This document shows, piece by piece, positions 24,835 to 33,463 of a stretch of 64,000 bases of DNA. The notes below the pieces were generated by a model. It saw only the letters and a list, made by a program, of their open reading frames with translations. It was not told the origin of the DNA and searched no databases. Source of the stretch: DASUNP01 sp963728545. GTDB lineage: Bacteria > Acidobacteriota > Blastocatellia > UBA7656. The stretch is from the NCBI GenBank assembly GCA_963728545.1, contig CAVSKO010000003.1:620001-684000 (forward strand). Reading direction: 5' to 3'. The position numbers and the translations under genes are program-made. Positions within the stretch are counted from its first letter, which is position 1. Each line of letters begins with the position of its first letter.

Positions 24835-24979
24835 TGAAAGCTCCTTTCACCACCGATGAAGACTGATGTTCCTTACTGGTCATGCTCGTGGCTTGATGGC
24901 CCCACGAATTATACTTCAGGTTATAGCAGGGCTCCACTGAAACTCTTCCTTGCAAGAGGTACGAATTAGCTTCAAAGCC

Positions 24980-25070
24980 GCCTAACGATTCGCATCAGCG
25001 GGGCCGCGTGCCGCACTCGCCATTGATGCGAAACTCGCTTCGCGGCCTCCGTTGCATGCGCTTGTTAGAC
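24980..25070 (-). other. attC recombination site
   Basis: GCCTAAC left, GTTAGAC right; left arm GCATCAGCGGGGCCGCGT; direction minus. Confidence 0.92.
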
Positions 25071-25074
25071 GCAT

Positions 25075-25356
25075 CTACCCTACGATCTCCACTCTTACTC
25101 TTTTCCCTAGCGCTTTTGCATACCTTTGAATCGTGGATAGCCGTATGTCCTCAGCATGATTCTCAATCCTTGATATTGCTGATTTCTTGGTCTTTAACTT
25201 TTCCGCCACTTCGTCCTGCGTCATCCCTGCCCTTTCCCGCGCCTGCCTTAGCAGAATGCCTACTTTGAAGTTGGAATAACCTGCTTCAAAGCCCTCACCA
25301 AACTCAGCATCGCGCCGTTTACGTCTGTCTATGTATTTCTGTAAATCACTCATCAT
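25075..25356 (-). CDS. higA: HigA-like antitoxin (XRE helix-turn-helix)
   Basis: 93 residues with the HTH_3 motif GILLRQARERAGMTQDEVAEKLKTKKSAISRIE, and a short C-terminal strand KRVRVEIVG. It follows the toxin gene with a 4-bp overlap, the reverse gene order (toxin first) that is usual for HigBA. It represses the operon and binds the toxin. Ends 5 bp from attC 24980-25070. Confidence 0.88.
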   Translation of the reverse strand: MMSDLQKYIDRRKRRDAEFGEGFEAGYSNFKVGILLRQARERAGMTQDEVAEKLKTKKSAISRIENHAEDIRLSTIQRYAKALGKRVRVEIVG

Positions 25357-25703
25357 TCCTTACTCCTGGTTAAGTATTCACGCTTTCGCTGCTCGCCTAA
25401 GGCGATCTCTTTGGGGGGAGTCTTGCGCGTTTTCTTGGCGAAGCCATTTGTCAAAACTACTAAGCGCGACTTGTAAAGAAAGCCGAGCAAGCGAACTATA
25501 TTACCGCCCATCTGAATCCTTACTTCCCAAATATCATCTGTACCGGACAGCTTCTTGAAGTACTGGACTGGTACTGTATCAAGCTCTTCAATAAGGCGTA
25601 AGACCCAAGCCACTTTCTGAGCCTGTTTTCCTGTCAAAGAATCGAGAAACTCTTCGACTGGAGATTTTCCAGACTCTGTTTTGTAAAAGACGATCTCGCG
25701 CAC
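25353..25703 (-). CDS. higB: HigB-like toxin (RelE superfamily, phage Gp49 type)
   Basis: 116 residues: REIVFYKTESGKSPVEEFLDSL, then IEELDTVPVQYFKKLSGTDDIWEVRIQMGGNIVRLLGFL and LVVLTNGFAKKTRKTPPKEIALGEQRKREYL. This is the Gp49/HigB ribosome-dependent mRNA interferase family. Intact, and first gene of the cassette after attC 25770-25861. Confidence 0.9.
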   Translation of the reverse strand: MREIVFYKTESGKSPVEEFLDSLTGKQAQKVAWVLRLIEELDTVPVQYFKKLSGTDDIWEVRIQMGGNIVRLLGFLYKSRLVVLTNGFAKKTRKTPPKEIALGEQRKREYLTRSKE

Positions 25704-25769
25704 AAGAGTAGGTTAGCATAGACGTGAACAGCAAAACAGCGATTGGAGTATGGCAACTGCACCTGATGC

Positions 25770-25861
25770 GTCTAACGATGTCCATCAGCGGGGCCGCGGA
25801 CGGCATTGTGGGATTGATGCGAGACTCGCTTCGCGGCCTCCGCTACATGCGCTTGTTAGGC
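25770..25861 (-). other. attC recombination site
   Basis: GTCTAAC left, GTTAGGC right; left arm CCATCAGCGGGGCCGCGG; direction minus. Confidence 0.9.
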
Positions 25862-25887
25862 CGACTCCGTCCAATCTGCTCACAGAC

Positions 25888-26658
25888 TCAGTTTTTATTG
25901 GCGGCTGCTTCGACCTTAGCCAGCATCTCCTGTAGCTCCGATTTTGCAATTAGTTTACCGCCGACAACCACAGAATTGATCATTCGAGTGTTGCTAATGT
26001 CTTGAAGTGGATTTGCATCGAGCAATACCAAGTCAGCGAGTTTCCCTTTCTCGACTGTGCCTTGGTCGTGAAACTTGCCGAGAAACCTTGCTGGATTGAC
26101 GGTTGCCGCTTGCAGTGCCTCCATCGGTGTGAGCCCTGCTCTGACGAGCAGCATAAGCTCATCGTGGAGGCCAAATCCAGGTATAGCCGTATCAGTCCCA
26201 GCCAATATGCTTAGACCTGCCCGATGCATTGCCCTTACCAGTCCCAAGTCTTTTTCATAAACCTTTTTGGCTATAGCCCAATCCTCTTTTGTCCGGTTCT
26301 TGAAAAACATATCGCGCCAACTCTGCCCAAGTTCTTTTACTTTCTTCGGAATGTATTTCATTCGCACATCGCTGGAGGGATTGTCTTCATCCATATACGC
26401 GAAGCTACGCAAGGTGACTAGCGTGGGGTCCTGCCACGTCCCATTTCGCCTAAAGCGCCCAAGGAGTGCCTGACACTTTTCCTCATTGTACGTGTCCAGG
26501 TATTGCCGCAGCCCCCCTTCTCCCTTCCGCAACTCTGCTTCCCTGCTAGAGCAATCGATCAACAACAAACTTTCGTTCAGATGCTCGATGCTCTTTTGTC
26601 CTGCATCGGACGCTTCTGCTGCGGTAACCGATAGGGTCACATGACCTGCGAATGACAA
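25888..26658 (-). pseudogene. Amidohydrolase, C-terminal fragment
   Basis: About 256 residues from the second half of an imidazolonepropionase-like amidohydrolase: AGHVTLSVTAAEASDAGQKSIEHL, SILAGTDTAIPGFGLHDELMLLVRAGLTPMEALQAAT, NPARFLG, GTVEKGKLADLVLLDANPL. The metal-binding N-terminal half is absent: upstream a stop lies near 26700 and the sequence becomes unrelated. TTG or ATG starts here are coincidental. It is a truncated gene at the boundary of a rearrangement. Confidence 0.82.
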
Positions 26659-26741
26659 CCCTGTTTCCCAACTCCTTAAAGCTGGATATGCCGCCGATTA
26701 GTTGCTGATAAAATCCGGCATGCCAGTTAAAGGAGGAAACC

Positions 26742-27007
26742 ATGAAAAGATTTCTGGTTGTTTTAACGCTCATTTGCGCTTTGTCTATGCCCGTTTTCGG
26801 AGGGCATCACCAGCTAGGCGGTGCGTATTCCCCTGCACGCCCGTAGATGGAGTTTGCCCATGCTACTGCGGCGGTGGTCTGCTTACCGTAGCGAACGATC
26901 AACAGAATGATTCAATCAATCAGAACGCCTCGGATTGCACACAGGCAACACTTGAGCTTGGCGTTATCCGGCTGGCGTTTCTGATGTGGCTCAAAATTAG
27001 AGCCTAA
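26742..27007 (+). pseudogene. Small exported protein of the MKRFL-type family, frameshifted
   Basis: AGGAGG six bases before ATG 26742. The first frame gives MKRFLVVLTLICALSMPVFG (signal peptide) then GHHQLGGAYSPARP-stop. One frame over, the continuation is FPCTPVDGVCPCYCGGGLLT ... LELGVIRLAFLMWLKIRA, with four Cys and a C-terminal hydrophobic segment plus Arg. The two frames overlap around 26825, so a single-base indel explains it. Compare 21453-21677, which shares the plan. Confidence 0.65.
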
Positions 27008-27142
27008 AAAGGATTAGCTTTACTTTGAACTTGGGACTACTTTGCCGTTCTCGCGGCGGCTCAATAGCTGTCTGCCGCATGGTAGCTGAAAACACTTTGG
27101 AAGCAAACGAAAAATGAACGGGTGGGAAGCCTTAGTTTTGAT
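27008..27142. other. Intergenic stretch
   Basis: About 135 bp without a gene or clear structure, between two convergent genes. Confidence 0.5.
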
Positions 27143-27442
27143 CTATTCTGCTTTGATTCCGATTTGCAGTTCCAGTCCTAAAGCATCTAAGAGCGATCTG
27201 AGGCTTGTGTATCGCGGGTTGCCATCTTCTGCCGTAATGCGATAGAGGGCTTCTCTTGTCAGGTCTGTTTTTCGTGCGGTGTCGGTCATCCCATGAGCAC
27301 TCATCACGTGGCGTAGCGCGAGAAGGAATGTTTCCGGTGGAGTCTCTTCCAATGCGGCGTTCAGATACTCTGCCGCTGTCTCTGGGTCTTTCAGCGATTC
27401 GTACATCAGTTCTTTGTAATTTCGGCGTTGCATAATGAGCAA
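27143..27442 (-). CDS. Addiction-module antidote protein (HigA-like), no toxin partner
   Basis: 99 residues (likely start at MQRRNYKELM, 27433). ESLKDPETAAEYLNAALEE, then ARKTDLTREALYRITAEDGNPRYTSLRSLLDALGLEL is the 'putative addiction module antidote' helix-turn-helix family. These normally follow a RelE/HigB-type toxin. None is found on either side, so it is an orphan or its partner was lost at the neighbouring rearrangement. Confidence 0.8.
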   Translation of the reverse strand: MLIMQRRNYKELMYESLKDPETAAEYLNAALEETPPETFLLALRHVMSAHGMTDTARKTDLTREALYRITAEDGNPRYTSLRSLLDALGLELQIGIKAE

Positions 27443-27461
27443 TCGGGCAATAGGTTGGAGT

Positions 27462-27494
27462 GAGATTCGGGGAAAAATGAATCCCCCGAATCTC
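27462..27494. terminator. Perfect 11-bp stem hairpin
   Basis: GAGATTCGGGG (27462-27472) pairs exactly with CCCCGAATCTC (27484-27494). It lies upstream of the orphan antidote gene and next to a MITE. It could be a terminator for plus-strand reading or an operator; there is no long T run. Confidence 0.4.
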
Positions 27495-27498
27495 TATT

Positions 27499-27601
27499 TA
27501 AGTAGGCTGCAAAAAGTTCTTTCACAGAAATATGCCAAAATATACAGAAAAACCGCTGTTTTTCTGTCGTTCTTGTGCAAAGACTTTTTGCAACCTACTT
27601 A
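27499..27601. repeat. MITE family 3, single copy, TA target
   Basis: Inverted ends AGTAGGCTGCAAAAAGT and (reversed) AGTAGGTTGCAAAAAGT, about 99 bp, flanked by TA on each side (27499-27500, 27600-27601). TA duplication is the mark of IS630/mariner-type transposition. No coding capacity. Confidence 0.75.
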
Positions 27602-27742
27602 GGATGGCTGTTTGACCCAAAGAGCAAGCAAGTATATATCTATCGCGCCAACCAACCGGTGGAGTGTCTTGAGAATCCCGATTCAATAAGCGGCAACCCG
27701 ATATTACCAGGATTTGTGTTTGATCCGAGTGAGATTTGGTAG
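27602..27742 (+). pseudogene. Uma2-family C-terminal remnant
   Basis: The plus frame from the MITE edge reads GWLFDPKSKQVYIYRANQPV then ECLENPDSISGNPILPGF and VFDPSEIW-stop, the standard last ~46 residues of Uma2 proteins. The nuclease core is missing on the left of the MITE. Confidence 0.82.
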
Positions 27743-27796
27743 CCACTTGCTGGGTTTGTGGTCTTGCATTGGAAGTTCGCCGGTGAACTCAAACGG

Positions 27797-27889
27797 GTCT
27801 AACAAACGCATGCAGTGGAGCGCGGCGAGCGAGTCTCGCATGATGCCATCAGTATTACGCGCCGCGCCCACTGATGCGAGGCGTTAGAC
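27797..27889 (+). other. attC recombination site, plus direction
   Basis: GTCTAAC left, GTTAGAC right. The left arm GCATGCAGTGGAGCGCGGC has the extra bases. It agrees in direction with the plus-strand pair that follows. Confidence 0.9.
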
Positions 27890-27962
27890 GTGTGCAACTC
27901 GCACCTCCTATCTTGAGAACACAACGGCATTGAGCGATACTATCAACGCAGAGGTGACGCTA

Positions 27963-28253
27963 ATGATTACTAAAGAAGTGCTTCGCCAAAAGCGAGAAGA
28001 TATTGAACGCATCGCCACTAAACACGGTGTAACAAATATACGAGTGTTCGGTTCGGTGGCGCGCGATCAAGCCCGACAAGATAGTGATATTGATTTGCTG
28101 ATAGACGTAGGACCAACTATCAGCTCCTGGTTTCCTGCGGGTCTCATCCTGGATCTTGAAAATCTGCTTGGCTGCAGGGTAGAGGTTGTTACTGAGAAGA
28201 GCCTGAATCCCCAGATTCGAGAAAGAGTGCTCAGAGAAGCCGTACAAATATGA
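27963..28253 (+). CDS. MNT-type nucleotidyltransferase antitoxin
   Basis: Start taken at MITKEVLRQKREDIER; the longer frame adds 11 unlikely residues. 96 residues with the minimal nucleotidyltransferase signature IRVFGSVARDQARQDSDIDLLID (G-S ... D-x-D). These proteins AMPylate and silence the HEPN toxin encoded next. Overlaps the HEPN gene by 4 bp. Confidence 0.9.
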   Translation: MITKEVLRQKREDIERIATKHGVTNIRVFGSVARDQARQDSDIDLLIDVGPTISSWFPAGLILDLENLLGCRVEVVTEKSLNPQIRERVLREAVQI

Positions 28254-28585
28254 GAGCAGATAGTGTTTACCTCCAACACATTGCAGAATGTATTCGGCGA
28301 ATAGAGGAGAATACAAGCCAAGGCCGGAAAGAGTTCTTGCAATCTCATACGCTTCAAGATGCGGTGTTAAGAAATCTTCAGACCCTGAGCGAAGCAACAC
28401 AACGTCTTTCAGATGCCGCAAAAGTAAAAAACCAAGATATAGAGTGGTCGCGAATAGCAGCATTTCGTAATATACTTGTACATAATTATCTTGGAATTGA
28501 CCTGGAAATCGTTTGGGAGATAACTCAGCGAGATGTACCCGAATTAAAACGAGCCATAACGATTATACTTGAAGAAGGACAGTAA
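28250..28585 (+). CDS. HEPN toxin (DUF86)
   Basis: 111 residues. The HEPN RNase motif R-x4-H with the adjacent Tyr is visible as AAFRNILVHNYLGID. QDAVLRNLQTLSEATQRLSD and the all-alpha makeup fit DUF86. It is an RNase controlled by the upstream MNT through Tyr adenylylation. On plus, unlike the flanking cassettes. Confidence 0.9.
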   Translation: MRADSVYLQHIAECIRRIEENTSQGRKEFLQSHTLQDAVLRNLQTLSEATQRLSDAAKVKNQDIEWSRIAAFRNILVHNYLGIDLEIVWEITQRDVPELKRAITIILEEGQ

Positions 28586-28624
28586 TAATGCACGCTGGGC
28601 ACTGAAAGACCGTGTGCGCTAGCC

Positions 28625-28981
28625 CTATTCGCCTCGAACTCGGATTCGATTCTCTTCCACGATCCAAAGTCGGTGTTCGACCTGCTCCTGTTCAAATAAT
28701 GGCATTATTCGTCTGATTGTCTCCAGTACATATGGCTTGTCCTGTCGGTGCAATCGCAGCACGACCAGACCAAAGTATTCTTGCGGTGGGTATGAGCGCA
28801 CATCGCTGAAATCTAAATCCAGCGTCATCAATGTGCGCTCTTCCTCTTGGCAAATCTCCAGAATACGGCTGTCATCTTCGCCAATTAGCCTCTGGTCGAA
28901 AACAGTTAATGCGTCATGTCCTGCTGAGCCAAGTAAGTCAGCCACGTCAATTGGTAGGTTCTCATCTACTTTGAATCTCAC
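28625..28981 (-). CDS. DUF5615 PIN-like toxin
   Basis: 118 residues: MRFKVDENLPIDVADLLGSAGHDALTV, then RTLMTLDLDFSDVRSYPP and YFGLVVLRLHRQDKP, the Mut7-C/DUF5615 PIN-like fold with acidic residues in DEN and LDLDF. Overlaps the DUF433 gene by 4 bp. The pair is a predicted toxin-antitoxin module. Confidence 0.88.
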   Translation of the reverse strand: MRFKVDENLPIDVADLLGSAGHDALTVFDQRLIGEDDSRILEICQEEERTLMTLDLDFSDVRSYPPQEYFGLVVLRLHRQDKPYVLETIRRIMPLFEQEQVEHRLWIVEENRIRVRGE

Positions 28982-29217
28982 GCGGTTGCTTTCTCTGGCA
29001 GCAATATCACCCTTTCGCGTGCCAACTCAGCGGCATACGAGACAGCAGCTTGAATATCTTCCCGGCTAAGGGACGGGTAGCTTTTTAATAGTTCATCTGA
29101 GGTAACGCTCGCAGCCAGATTGTCCAGAATAACTGAAACCATGACACGAGTACCTTTTATGCAAGCCTTACCATGACAAATTGAAGGGTCTACAGTAATG
29201 CGCTCTTGCCAGTCCAT
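28978..29217 (-). CDS. DUF433 antitoxin
   Basis: 79 residues: RITVDPSICHGKACIKGTRVMVSVILDNLAASVTSDELLKSYPSLSREDIQAAVSYAAELA, the complete DUF433 winged-helix domain. The usual partner of DUF5615 toxins. First gene of the cassette downstream of attC 29261-29353. Confidence 0.92.
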   Translation of the reverse strand: MDWQERITVDPSICHGKACIKGTRVMVSVILDNLAASVTSDELLKSYPSLSREDIQAAVSYAAELARERVILLPEKATA

Positions 29218-29260
29218 ATTCTTATACCTCGGTGGTGATTATAGCACGGTCATTCTCCGC

Positions 29261-29353
29261 GTCTAACGACCCGCATCAGTGGGCGCGGCGCGTAACACTG
29301 ATGGAACCATGCGAGACTCGCTCGCCGCGCTCCACTGCATGCGTTTGTTAGAC
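29261..29353 (-). other. attC recombination site
   Basis: GTCTAAC left, GTTAGAC right; left arm GCATCAGTGGGCGCGGCG; direction minus. Confidence 0.92.
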
Positions 29354-29359
29354 CCCGTC

Positions 29360-29629
29360 TTATTTGGAGGTGATCTCTTCGCCTATCTTTTCTTGCAGCC
29401 ACAAATTCAACAGGGTCTCAGGCGATACTCCTCGTTGTTTGGCTATGTTAGATATCTGAGTTGATAGCTTTAGCTCTACTGGATAGTAAATTGCCTCAGA
29501 TTGTATATCTACATCAAACTCAACTGGCTTTGTTTGATCCCAATAGTCGCCAAGATCATGTGTGTCCCAAAACTCTCCTATTTCTTGGTAAGAGCCTGCC
29601 TTTGAAATTGAACTTTTACCTTTTGCCAT
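29360..29629 (-). CDS. BrnA/CopG-type antitoxin
   Basis: 89 residues ending in a ribbon-helix-helix-like region (YYPVELKLSTQISNIAKQRGVSPETLLNLWLQEKI), with EIGEFWDTHDLGDYWDQTKPVEFDVD before it, typical of the CopG-type antitoxins found with BrnT-like toxins. Overlaps the toxin gene by 14 bp and ends 7 bp from attC 29261-29353. Confidence 0.82.
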   Translation of the reverse strand: MAKGKSSISKAGSYQEIGEFWDTHDLGDYWDQTKPVEFDVDIQSEAIYYPVELKLSTQISNIAKQRGVSPETLLNLWLQEKIGEEITSK

Positions 29630-29903
29630 ATCTCTTCCGTTCCGGATCTGACATATCTCGTGCTGAAAGTATCAGAGCACGACTATCCTTCTTCAGTACA
29701 AAGAAGGTTATCAAATATCTACCTGCTTCTGTTTGCCCCATCGCAGAATAAACGTCTTCGCCTCGGCGATGGCCTTTTTCGACAAAGCGGAAGCGAGGTG
29801 AGTTTTCAAATACCTGCCTGACCTCTTCTTGTTTAACAGCATGCTTTCGCTCAAGTTTGTCTAAAATGTCCTCAAGCCAAATTATACCGCTAATTCTCAT
29901 TCT
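29616..29903 (-). CDS. BrnT-like toxin
   Basis: Start placed at MRISGIIWLEDILDKLERKHAV (95 residues). The BrnT pattern EVRQVFENSPRFRFVEKGHRRGEDVYSAMGQTEAGRYLITFFVLK, ALILSARDMSDPERKRY is complete. This family has a RelE-like fold and inhibits translation. First gene after attC 29953-30045. Confidence 0.85.
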   Translation of the reverse strand, partial: RMRISGIIWLEDILDKLERKHAVKQEEVRQVFENSPRFRFVEKGHRRGEDVYSAMGQTEAGRYLITFFVLKKDSRALILSARDMSDPERKRYGKR

Positions 29904-29952
29904 CAGTGCAGTATGCTTTGTGAGTGAGCTTGCCTGCAAGCCAATCGCAGGG

Positions 29953-30045
29953 GTCTAACGACCGGCATAACCGGGCGCGGCACATAACACTGACGAAATC
30001 TTACGAAATCCGCTTGCCGCGCTCCGGTTGATGCATTTGTTAGAC
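29953..30045 (-). other. attC recombination site
   Basis: GTCTAAC left, GTTAGAC right; left arm GCATAACCGGGCGCGGCA; direction minus. Confidence 0.9.
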
Positions 30046-30055
30046 CCGTTTGGGC

Positions 30056-30146
30056 GTAATCGGTCAGTTACGTGGGGAAAGTTGAGATGCCCTCTTTGCA
30101 AACAAAGGATTTACGGTTTTTGCTCCCCACGTAACTGAGGCATTAC
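30056..30146. repeat. MITE family 2, copy 1 (91 bp)
   Basis: Inverted ends GTAATCGGTCAGTTACGTGG and (reversed) GTAATGCCTCAGTTACGTGG, with perfect 8-bp duplication GTTTGGGC at 30048-30055 and 30147-30154. Inside is a small CTTTG-CAAA-CAAAG hairpin. Second copy at 48461-48551. Confidence 0.92.
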
Positions 30147-30252
30147 GTTTGGGCGGCAGTAGCAATATAAAGAAGATTCGATTTAAGCTACTATTATAGA
30201 TTATATCATTGGCCTGAATGATTTGCTTTGTTGAGCGATCAAAAGATTAATC

Positions 30253-33200
30253 TCATGGCTTTAACCGGTAAAAGGAGTTGATGCCCTGATAGACAAGTAT
30301 CTGGTGAATCTCGTATGGGTGTGTAATACGACCGGTCAGCAAGTTTCCTGGTACGCGAAAAACTTCACCGAAGGCTCCGGCCTCGTCAATGTCGATGTTG
30401 GCTAGAGTTTCGCCCTCTTTTGTGAAAAAAGTTAACTGCAAGCCCCCAAACTTCTCCCTGGTTTTAAAGCTCCCTGCCCTTGCAAAGCCGGGAGAGGACT
30501 CATCTAGGATGCCCGAAACATCCCCCGTTCTAAACCTTTGGCTTTTGGCCAGGTTGTCAGGCAGTCCATTCTCGACAACCGCGAAGAGATAATCCTTGCG
30601 CAACGCAGTCAGCTTTTGAAGGTATGAGAGTATGGTTCTGCCATTTTCGAGGCGAGTGACCCGGCATTTGGCCATGATATTTAGCAAGCCTGCCCTATGA
30701 ACGTCGTCTAATGCTTCATAGAGGTCTTTTCCTGACTCTACCTCAAAGCCGGGAATATCTGTGCTCCTTTCGAACAACTGACGTATTTCTTCCGGCAGAC
30801 TTTCATAGTCTTTGAAAATAACACGATCAATCTTATTAGGGTCGAGGGGAACAGTCATCTTAAGGTCAAAGGGCTTGTTGGTACTCAAATTAATAAAGTT
30901 ACTCACGGACAGGTATGAGGGCGCTGTAATATCAACTTTATAAACTCCCTGAGGCACAGCGATTAAGTCATTAACCTTAATGCTCTTGAAGGACAGGTCT
31001 TTCAAGGGATCTTTTTCTTTGGGAGGGATCTGATCGTGTAAATCAACTTTCAGATGAACGTCCAAAGGTCTTTCATAGACATCCGTTAATTTAAGCCTTA
31101 ACCCGCTAGTAGGTGAAGAAGGCCACAGCGAGCTTACCGCGCTGAGTCCTGACTTCAGTTGTTTTATAAGGTTTAACTGCTCCGTTATCGAAAATGCATT
31201 ATTTCTGTTGAGCTGCTGCTGCTGTTGCAGATATCTTAGGGCTTCGGCGCGGTCTTCTAGAGCTTTCTGGGATTCATCTCTAGCCTCTTCGGCGAGCCGC
31301 TTTTGCTTGAGGGCCTCTGCTGCACTCTCCTCGGCTTTCTTCTTCTGCTCCCTTTCTTGTATTACGGCCTGCTCGGCGATAGATTTTTGCCTGACGGCTT
31401 CTGCCGCACTCTCCTCGGCTTTCTTTTTCTGCGCGCTCGCATCTATCGCGGCTTGCTCGGCTATGGCTTTCTGCCTGAGGGCCTCTGCTGCGTTTTCGTC
31501 GGCCACTCTCTTTTGTCGTCTCGCTTCAATCTCATTTAATCTGGCAATATCCTCTTGCTGTTTTGCTATTTTCGCGGCGGATAGAGCATTCTCCTTCTGT
31601 AGTCTGGCTTCGGCCTCATTTGCCACAGCCTTTTTCTCCTGGCGTTTTGCTTCCATCGCATTGGTTTTTGCAAGCTCGGCCTGCTCGTTTGCTGTTTTTG
31701 CCGCCTGCTCGGCCAGACTCCGCTGCTGATTCGCCTCTTCTGCCGCCATCTGCGCGGCTTTCGAGTTATACTCCGCACGCTCGCGTTGTGTCCTGGCGTC
31801 ACGATATTCAGTGTATCCCCATACCCCTATTCCGGATAACAACAAGAAGGCTATGGCGAGCACCATTGCCAGCTTTCGGAACTCTCTGGCTTTCTGTTCG
31901 AGGCGGGCCCGCTCGAGATCATTAGCTATCCTGCGCTCCTCTTTCTCTTTCTCCGTCCGATCCAGTTTTTCCCTCTTTGCTTGGCTGGCATCTATAAACT
32001 TCATCGCCATCTCAAAATCTTCTGTGCTGCCATAGCGAGCTGCCCACTCGCGAGTTGACATCGGGTGTTTCTTCCATTCGAGCGCGCGTTCCAGATCAGT
32101 CCCGGTCCATGGTTCGGCCTCCCCTTTAGCCCAGAGCGAGGCCCACTGCTTTAGACGCTGGTAGAAGACGACCGATCTTGCCTCCTCGTCTATCCACTTA
32201 TTTAATAGCTTCCACTGCCGGATTAAACTTTCATGGCCGATGTCCAACATCGTCTCTCGATTCAGGGGTTCACCGAAAGGCGGCATGATAAAGCTGCGAT
32301 CCGGCTGCCGAAATTCTTCGATCACCTCTTTAATTTCTTCTTCGACCACTGTCTTATTATCTTCCCCATTCGCCATGATCAAATCTACGATTTCGCCTAA
32401 CCGCGCAGGCCTCCGCGTATCTCGCTTGCCAAGGCCCCGCTCAGTAAGCCGGCAAAACATCACCTTGGCGATGTGCTTCTTTCGTGGCGACAAATGTTTA
32501 AACACCTCTTCCGCATGGTTGGACAAAGCATCTGTGATCGTGCCGACGGCAATGTAATCTTCAAGAGAGATCGTTATAGGGCCTTGACGCTTAGCGGCCT
32601 CGTCATTACTGCGGCGAGCCTCGCTGGCGCGCCGCCACATGCGCATCAAGGCATGTTGCAGCAGGGGTAGATGGTCGGGGTCAGACCCCATATCGTTGAG
32701 CATACGATTGACGAGTAGAGGTTCAGCCTTCCCGCCTGAGACGCACGCTGGGTTTACGATGGCGGCCTCGGTCTGATCGCGCATTAGTCGGGGCGTGAGG
32801 AACTGGCTGTCGTTCATCACTTCGGGCAACCCGCTGAAAAGGGCGCAATCACCCAGAAAATCCGAACGCATCGTGATAACTACATACACCGGGAACTCTT
32901 CTTGCGCAGCGCTGGCCAGAAGCAAAGCTACAAACGCGTCAGCCTCGTCGGCGTTCCCCTCTCGCCGAAAACGGAATATCTCCTCGAACTGGTCTACCAG
33001 GATGAGCAGGTTCGCATCCTTAGGCGGGGCTTTTTCGCGCAACGCCTCGATGATGCCAAGCGGGCCGCGCCGCAGAGTTGCTCGCATGAAGGCGACCGCC
33101 TCCCGGTCGCTACCCTGCCTATTACCGAGCACCGTCTGTGATAATAGTGCCTTCGCCAGGCCTTCGAGCGGCGCTTCACTGGGTCGCATATCTGCGATCC

Positions 33201-33447
33201 ACCAACGCGCGCTAAGCCCGGTACGAATCCCTGCTTTCAAATTCGAGATCAATCCCGCACGCACCAGTGAAGACTTACCGCAACCGGATGGCCCTACGAC
33301 CGCCAAAAAACGAGAACGCTTTAGCCTCTTGATCAACTGATCGATCTGCTCCTCACGCCCGAAAAATATATCGCCCTCTACGTCCAGGAACGGACGTAGA
33401 CCGGGATATGGAGAAGCAGTCGGAAGAACTTCTAATGCCGTAGCCAT
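30253..33447 (-). CDS. nSTAND1 NTPase with membrane segment and coiled coil
   Basis: About 1064 residues from the preferred start MATALEVLP (the longer start at 33471 lacks a ribosome site; GAGG precedes 33447). Counted from 33471: the family opening PYPGLRPFLDVEGDIFFGRE, Walker A VGPSGCGKSSLV (59-70), Walker B LLILVDQFEEIF (155-166), a helical STAND module, one membrane segment (about 537-557, LAMVLAIAFLLLSGIGVWGY), an alanine-rich coiled coil of ~200 residues with ...AEEA-x-RQK... repeats, and a C-terminal domain of ~300 residues I do not recognise. STAND proteins assemble on sensing a trigger. The TIR gene 16 bp upstream is the likely effector or partner. Intact. Confidence 0.85.
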   Translation of the reverse strand: MATALEVLPTASPYPGLRPFLDVEGDIFFGREEQIDQLIKRLKRSRFLAVVGPSGCGKSSLVRAGLISNLKAGIRTGLSARWWIADMRPSEAPLEGLAKALLSQTVLGNRQGSDREAVAFMRATLRRGPLGIIEALREKAPPKDANLLILVDQFEEIFRFRREGNADEADAFVALLLASAAQEEFPVYVVITMRSDFLGDCALFSGLPEVMNDSQFLTPRLMRDQTEAAIVNPACVSGGKAEPLLVNRMLNDMGSDPDHLPLLQHALMRMWRRASEARRSNDEAAKRQGPITISLEDYIAVGTITDALSNHAEEVFKHLSPRKKHIAKVMFCRLTERGLGKRDTRRPARLGEIVDLIMANGEDNKTVVEEEIKEVIEEFRQPDRSFIMPPFGEPLNRETMLDIGHESLIRQWKLLNKWIDEEARSVVFYQRLKQWASLWAKGEAEPWTGTDLERALEWKKHPMSTREWAARYGSTEDFEMAMKFIDASQAKREKLDRTEKEKEERRIANDLERARLEQKAREFRKLAMVLAIAFLLLSGIGVWGYTEYRDARTQRERAEYNSKAAQMAAEEANQQRSLAEQAAKTANEQAELAKTNAMEAKRQEKKAVANEAEARLQKENALSAAKIAKQQEDIARLNEIEARRQKRVADENAAEALRQKAIAEQAAIDASAQKKKAEESAAEAVRQKSIAEQAVIQEREQKKKAEESAAEALKQKRLAEEARDESQKALEDRAEALRYLQQQQQLNRNNAFSITEQLNLIKQLKSGLSAVSSLWPSSPTSGLRLKLTDVYERPLDVHLKVDLHDQIPPKEKDPLKDLSFKSIKVNDLIAVPQGVYKVDITAPSYLSVSNFINLSTNKPFDLKMTVPLDPNKIDRVIFKDYESLPEEIRQLFERSTDIPGFEVESGKDLYEALDDVHRAGLLNIMAKCRVTRLENGRTILSYLQKLTALRKDYLFAVVENGLPDNLAKSQRFRTGDVSGILDESSPGFARAGSFKTREKFGGLQLTFFTKEGETLANIDIDEAGAFGEVFRVPGNLLTGRITHPYEIHQILVYQGINSFYRLKP

Positions 33448-33463
33448 GGTGACCTCTTTCAAA

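Noticed and set aside
31208..31729. 173-residue Cys/Ala/Ser-rich open frame on plus
   Set aside because: It is the complement of the alanine-rich coiled coil of the nSTAND1 gene. Repetitive antisense frames arise there automatically.
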